Positions 58,601-64,000 of a DNA stretch of 64,000 bases are shown here, in pieces. The DNA lies in NCBI RefSeq assembly GCF_009727055.1, contig NC_052357.1, forward strand, positions 89,802,645 through 89,866,644, in the 5' to 3' direction. This DNA comes from Benincasa hispida (Eukaryota; Streptophyta; Magnoliopsida; Cucurbitales; Cucurbitaceae). Within the stretch, counting starts at the first letter, position 1; the number at the start of each line of letters is the position of its first letter. The position numbers and the translations under genes were made by a program. The notes below the pieces were generated by a model that was given only the letters and a program-made list of their open reading frames with translations, was not told where the DNA came from and did no database searches.

Positions 58601-61600
58601 ATTATGAAAACTTGACATATGTATGTTTATAGAAATGCCGTAATAGAGGTCCAACTTTATTGATCGAATGCAGTTTGACTGAATGTTGGTGTGACATGAT
58701 TAAGTTGTGATTAATTGATCATAGCAGTCAATCTAACCTTCCAGTGAATATGTGCTCCCTCAAACCCAGAATTGCAGGTGGCTTCCGTACTTTGTGCTTA
58801 AAAAATTCTTGAAGAAGATTTCTCATCTTCAGCGCCTCTTCCAAATAATTATCCTGGTGAAGCACACACCATAAGGATAAGCATGGAACTATTAGTCAAG
58901 TTAGAAGAGGAAGACCTACCTGGTTCATATCAACTGTTTGAAGAGCTTCACCACGTGTGAAAATAATTGCATGATTTTGGTTTTCAGGCTTCCCTTCTCC
59001 AAGGTGTGGCTGACCAGGAAGCTTTATGCTGTATATTACCTATAAAAGGGAATTTACCATGTGAAAAGATTTGTAACATAATGATCGAAAGTTATGATAC
59101 AAGTGAAATGAAATTCATTGCCAAATATTCAGTGGCTTACAACATATGTAGGTAAGTAAACTACCAACTAATTTGCTAGAAGTCATATTATGGGGGTGTT
59201 CTATATTGAATTGTGAATCTACTGCCATAAAGTAGGCCAAAAACCATGGCCCCGATCATTTAGTAATAAGGATGTTATGATCCTTGCTCTTGATGAATGC
59301 TTATGATTTATATGATTACAAATAGTTCAATTATAGTTTTTTCTAATGACAGATACAAATTTTCACGAGATCGCAATGACATAAAATTTGTCAGTCTTCT
59401 TTTTATCTAATCCTTCCAAGCGTAATGTCCTCTTACCAGAAAAGAGAGCAGAACCTTGTGCAATTGTGTTACCAATAACTCTTTCTATTCTTAGTGTGAA
59501 TTTAGATTGCTTACAATATTAGGAGTCGGGACCCAACAACATGGAAAGGGCAAAAGAATGTAAAATATTGTTTTTGCAAGAACCCAGTACTTATTTGAGC
59601 TGGGTTTGTAAAATTACATATCAAACATGCATTAGCCCATTAATACAAAAATAAGTGAAATAACATATGGATTATTCAATAATATGTCAATTTTACAATA
59701 TTTGGATGATATTTACCTGATCATAACCATTTACAGCTTTAATCAACTTAGATGAATAAACTTTCTGATTGTCCGGCATTTCTTTCTCCTCAACATATGC
59801 AACGCGAAGAGATGGATACCTTCAAGGTTTAGGCAGGATGAGAGTCATGTTGATTCCTGGTACTTCAAAGTTTGTAATAGCTTTCGTTTCTGAGAAGAAA
59901 GTTACCTTATCATCAAATCAAGAATGTCCTTTTCACGGGGATCACCAGAAGCTTTTTGTGTTCCAAAAGATTGGCAGGACAACACATACGTAAATTTCAT
60001 ATCAGTTAAAGCATCTATTTGAGCAGATAATGCACGATTTCCTCTCCCAATAGTATCATAACCTTCAAGAATATCTGGATGCAGGAATAAGTCACACGAT
60101 AAAGACTTTAAAGCAAGTAGAAACATGAGACATCAGAATTCACTACATTTTCTATTCAAAAGCTAGTGCTACAAATAATAACGGTTCACACTATAATAAA
60201 AAATTAAATGTTCCTCACCTTCCTCTTCAGCTATATCAAGAAAAGCTTGAAGTTTTAATGCCTCCCTATAGTACATCATTCCTCTTACTGTAACCACAGA
60301 AAATATAGAGATAAAAATGTGAACTGTCTGTTTTTCATCAATATCCAATGGTAAGTATCTTATTACCTGTTCTACTCAGGGTTTGTCCCCGAAAAGAAGC
60401 CCAATTTCTAAGTTCTTCCTCTTTCCCGTCATCTTTTAGTTTTTCCATATCCTCATAGCCAAGTCGCTCCAAAAAGTTTTTCCACTCATCTAGAAAAATG
60501 GAAGAAGTTAGTTTCATCACTAAGTAGAAAGCATAAAAACCTAGAAAGAGACAAAGCATATGCCACGTAGTGACCTGGAAACATCTCTTGCATGTAAAAT
60601 ATGATGGAGACTTCCTGATGGCTTGAGTGTAGCTCTTCCAGTGAAAAATTTATATCCTCCGTGTAGTATGGAGTTAAAATACTGTACCAAAGTTCATTTT
60701 CTGAGAAACAAATAAGACATCAACTCTCTCATACAAGAGATTGCTTTTGATCAATTGCATACGTCTTAAAAGACAATCCACCAATAATGCAAACCGGAAA
60801 TGTGAAGTTCCCAACTGTTCACTCAAATATGCTTTAGTGTGCAGAATCAAATCATCCTCTAGTTTAGGTTTTGAAAACTTTTTCTCCATTGACTAGGCTA
60901 TCTCATCATCCTCATCCCTCCCACACCACAAGAAGTTAATCAACATACAATATTATAAGCAATATTAGAAGATATGTGAAAATCAAAAGACGAGACAGGG
61001 ATAAACTTTATAAAACTTGAACATTCAGAGTGACAGAATGAGTCTACCCCGCAGAAAAGAACTCTTTCTATAAACTATCTAATTTAGCTTTTGGACCTGA
61101 ATCAAGAAATTGTCTCCTCTTATAAAAGTTAGTCTGCGTTTCAATCAGCAACAATCCATCAATCTTAGAAACGTATGCAGTGATATTAAAATGACTTGAC
61201 TGGTAATGAGGCTAACATGACAATTTATAACTTCGTAGCATTAATCTTCTTATAAATTAAGCACAAGTGAGTGGCAACAGTTCAGGAACACGGCAAGTGC
61301 GACATGCATGTTTAAAAACTATTAACAACTAATATATTGTTGCAGTAAATAGGTCCTCTTTCTTCAAAAAAACAACTTGATTTTGTATACAATATCGCTC
61401 GTGCTTCGTGGAAATTATTGACATTTAAGAAATAGGAAAAAGAACTAACCTGAACGACATCATATTGCTTACTTTAGGGGCCTTGGGCACATTCATAAAC
61501 ATTGACGTTGCAAAGAATGAAATGCGCCTTCGAGCCTCCAAGTTTGCAGGTATGTCCATTGCACTATCTTTGACAGTAAGCAACAAATGGAAACGCTTGA

Positions 61601-63790
61601 TCTGGAACAAGGCGACTTCATATCAATTAGCATTTACATGGAAGTTGACCCATTGAAACACAGAAAAACCGCTCATTCATGTTATAGAGCAATCTATAGC
61701 ACAATTTTTTGACTGAAAAAAATTATAAACTTCACCTGTTCTATGAGAGAGTCGTCATCCGGCAAAGGGAAATGAATAGATTCTTTGCTAGATGAGGATT
61801 CAAATAATTGTGGTTCAATATGTCTAGAAAAATCAATGAAGTCCTCTTCCATTTGCTCTGAAGCATAGACCAAATCTAGTACTCTGCATTCAGCAAAAAT
61901 GGAAGATCGGACAACTGAACATTTGAAAGCATCTAAAAAGAAATGTTGATGAGGAAACAAACCTGGAGCCATTAGTCATCATATCACTGGTTACAAGCTC
62001 AAATATATCTTGCAGAACTCTTATAACTCTTTCCCGATGTATCTCGTTCCCTTGAATCTTCAAAACAATCAAATGCAAATCAATAGGGATTTTTTATTCA
62101 AAAGGTTTTGTATAACTTTAATTCTATTTTTCATGGTAGAATTACCAAAAGTTCTAATAACTCGATACATTTATCATGTAGAACGGGAAGCTCGCTCATC
62201 TTGAAGTCTTCAAGAAGACTAGATCTGTTGATGCTTTCTTCAATTTCATTTATCAGAGCAGATATGACCCTGGAATATCAATGAGTTTACACGGTAAGTC
62301 AGATTAATAAAGGAGCTACAAAAATGAAGGTTTAAAAAAAAAATACAAAGATTAAAAGAGGAAACAACAAAACTTTCATCCCCACCTCTTCTCCAAATCT
62401 CCCACTATAAGGATTTCAAGGATGTACTTCAAGGACTCATAGCACTCTTTCACAGCGGAATTCATATACTCATCTTTTTTAATCTTTTTAATCAGATTTG
62501 CATCCTTCCCAACAAATTCTTTTGCAATGCTCAAAGCTGTTGTGAACTACATGAACAAAAGAACATGGTTGGAATGGAGAAAGCAACAGATAAATAAAGA
62601 TATCATATTGAACATCAATCAATTACCTTATTTGCTAGGAGAAAAACAGGCCAGCGAACTATACCAGAAAACAATTCCGAAGACACAGGCATTGTCATCA
62701 AATCCAATTCCCTGATGATGAAACTCTGAGTAAATATTCTGAAACAACAAAAGTCACCAAAGCTTCTTTTGTGCTGATTTATCATAGCTTTTCTGAATGT
62801 TCTTTTTTGTTATCATAAATAATGGGGGAACTAGTTGGAACTAAATAGTGTTAGATTCATGTGTTCCTCGTTATAAACATCCATGGTTATCCTATTGGTT
62901 TGTGCACCATAAGAATATTCTTACTTCTTTTTTTTTTTTTTCTCTGAAGAGGAAATAACACTCTTCATTAATGATAAATATTTTTAACTTCAGTGTCGTG
63001 GATAGTGTTTTTCATCCTATAAGCTGGTACATCACGTGGGGTTTCACAGCTAGCATGGTGTTCAATTGTTATTATTGAGCTTCTTGAAGTTTCTCTGCAG
63101 ATTTTTTGGGCCATTCTGGTATACCTCTCTTTTTATCAGTAGGAAAGAAATGACGCTTTTATTGTATCGTGCAAAATACAAAAGGTAATAAAAAATCTTA
63201 ATCAAAGGTCCAGTTACAAAGAATTCTTCCAACTGATTTTAATTCAAGAGAGAGAGCATCTTGCAAGATGGAATCACCAGTTTCCAAAAAATTAACAAAT
63301 ATATAAAGTAGAATCACCTGTTGTTTATTAGGTCTTCAAGTCGAAAACTCTTGATGATTTGATTCCATACAACAACAAACTTGGAAAGACCAGTATCTTT
63401 GTTTTCAGAAGCCTAAGATAGACAATTGGAAGGCAAAATTTGGATCAAACAGGTCATAAAACATTGTGCTTAGCATCGGAATAGCATGGCTCCAGAGTCC
63501 AGACCTGAATCCTATCGCGGAAGAAACCATTCCCCCTTTTTTTATCACTTCTCAACAAAGGTGGGCAAAGGCAAGCATTGAATGCATAAGGCAAGGTATG
63601 AAATCTACTTCTCAACATTCCTAATGTTCGAATCTGCAAATCATTGTATGACAATGTGAGACCACCATAACTTTTCTTCATAATGGATCAAGAAACAACT
63701 TACCTCACCAAGGTGATGCAAAATTCCATATAGACCACCAAAGATCGTACAGAACACAGAATACCAAATTTGAGAATCCATAAAATATAC
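55682..63790 (-). CDS. CALS8: Callose synthase (1,3-beta-glucan synthase), CalS8/GSL04-like, 3' part of gene
   Basis: The last 22 coding exons lie on the minus strand (first in window 63790-63704, last 55912-55682), totalling 1,195 codons to TAA. The gene continues off the right edge; plant callose synthases are about 1,900 residues, so some 700 are missing. Exons include 61601-61450, 60681-60575, 60489-60367, 60287-60219, 60074-59906, 57688-57459, 57367-56519 and 56179-55994. Phases close at every junction. The glucan synthase domain starts near [18 protein letters not shown] and contains [77 protein letters not shown] and [17 protein letters not shown]-terminal multi-pass membrane region follows (from FYFSSL-like [13 protein letters not shown]). 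The enzyme makes callose from UDP-glucose at the plasma membrane. The CalS8/GSL04 assignment rests on the tail and on the neighbouring genes. Confidence 0.9.
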
Positions 63791-64000
63791 CTAAGCAGAG
63801 TGTGAAAGAGTAAGATATTAGTAACCTATATAACTATCCACACATTAAATCATTCTCATTGCAAGATTGTAACAAAATAGCAAGAGGACATGGGCAAGGT
63901 TCGCTTGTTTAAAAAAGATCACACATATTCTATGATACTTTTTGGTCAGCAGAGCTAAACTAGGGAACACTGCTTCTTCCTTTTTTGAATTACCATTACA

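Noticed and set aside
60684..61449. Open frame of about 70 codons on the minus strand in the callose synthase gene
   Set aside because: It falls wholly inside the intron between the exons 61601-61450 and 60681-60575; splicing at GGTACAG/60681 gives the conserved [12 protein letters not shown] junction in frame, so the open frame is intronic.
1..64000. CRISPR arrays, rRNA, complete tRNA genes, integrated bacteriophage or pararetrovirus sequence
   Set aside because: None is seen. The only tRNA-like items are the plastid-type fragment and the degenerate 120-bp units, neither of which can form a full tRNA.

Overview
This is a window of a eudicot nuclear genome. The evidence is AT-rich intergenic DNA packed with decayed retrotransposons, intron-containing genes with GT-AG introns, and plant-specific families (a callose synthase, a pentatricopeptide repeat protein, an L18ae-like membrane protein and an NTMC2-type SMP/C2 protein). 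Two single N positions (37724 and 44883) show it is an assembled sequence. Repeat style suggests a cucurbit, but that is a guess from memory and not a demonstrated identification.

Layout. 1-14.3 kb is a transposon graveyard: a CACTA transposase remnant (+), a truncated Ty1/copia element with its LTR (-), a long Athila/Tat-like Ty3 element (-) that keeps a gag remnant and a PF20167-type ORF but shows no protease, RT or integrase, and the 3' end of a LINE (+). 14.6-25.7 kb is gene-bearing: L18ae-like protein (-, 4 exons), a single-exon six-pass membrane protein (+), and ETHE1 persulfide dioxygenase (-, 9 exons). Between the first two lie a long foldback element and a roughly 60-bp fragment of a plastid-type tRNA-Leu(CAA). 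26-45 kb is a second nest: a MULE transposase pseudogene split by a solo copia LTR, a second PF20167-type ORF, a 5'-truncated copia element with its 3' LTR, a degenerate GGAGTTGGTC-like array, a tandem tRNA-like repeat, a miniature LTR element (TRIM-like) and a 0.7-kb inverted repeat. 45.9-64 kb is genic again: an NTMC2 type-6-like SMP/C2 protein (+, 12 coding exons), a mitochondrial-type PPR protein (-, one exon) and callose synthase 8/GSL04-like (-). Of the callose synthase the last 22 coding exons are present; its 5' half lies beyond the right edge.

The genes do not form a pathway; they look like a conserved gene neighbourhood. From memory, the Arabidopsis homologues fall into two duplicated segments: At1g53560 (L18ae-like), At1g53580 (ETHE1) and At1g53590 (NTMC2T6.1); and At3g14570 (GSL04), At3g14580 (PPR), At3g14590 (NTMC2T6.2) and nearby L18ae genes. 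This window carries the union of both sets in one place, as expected for an unduplicated ancestral order into which about 20 kb of transposons has been inserted between ETHE1 and the NTMC2 gene. Exon boundaries were worked out by hand from GT-AG signals and reading phase; phases close across every junction reported.
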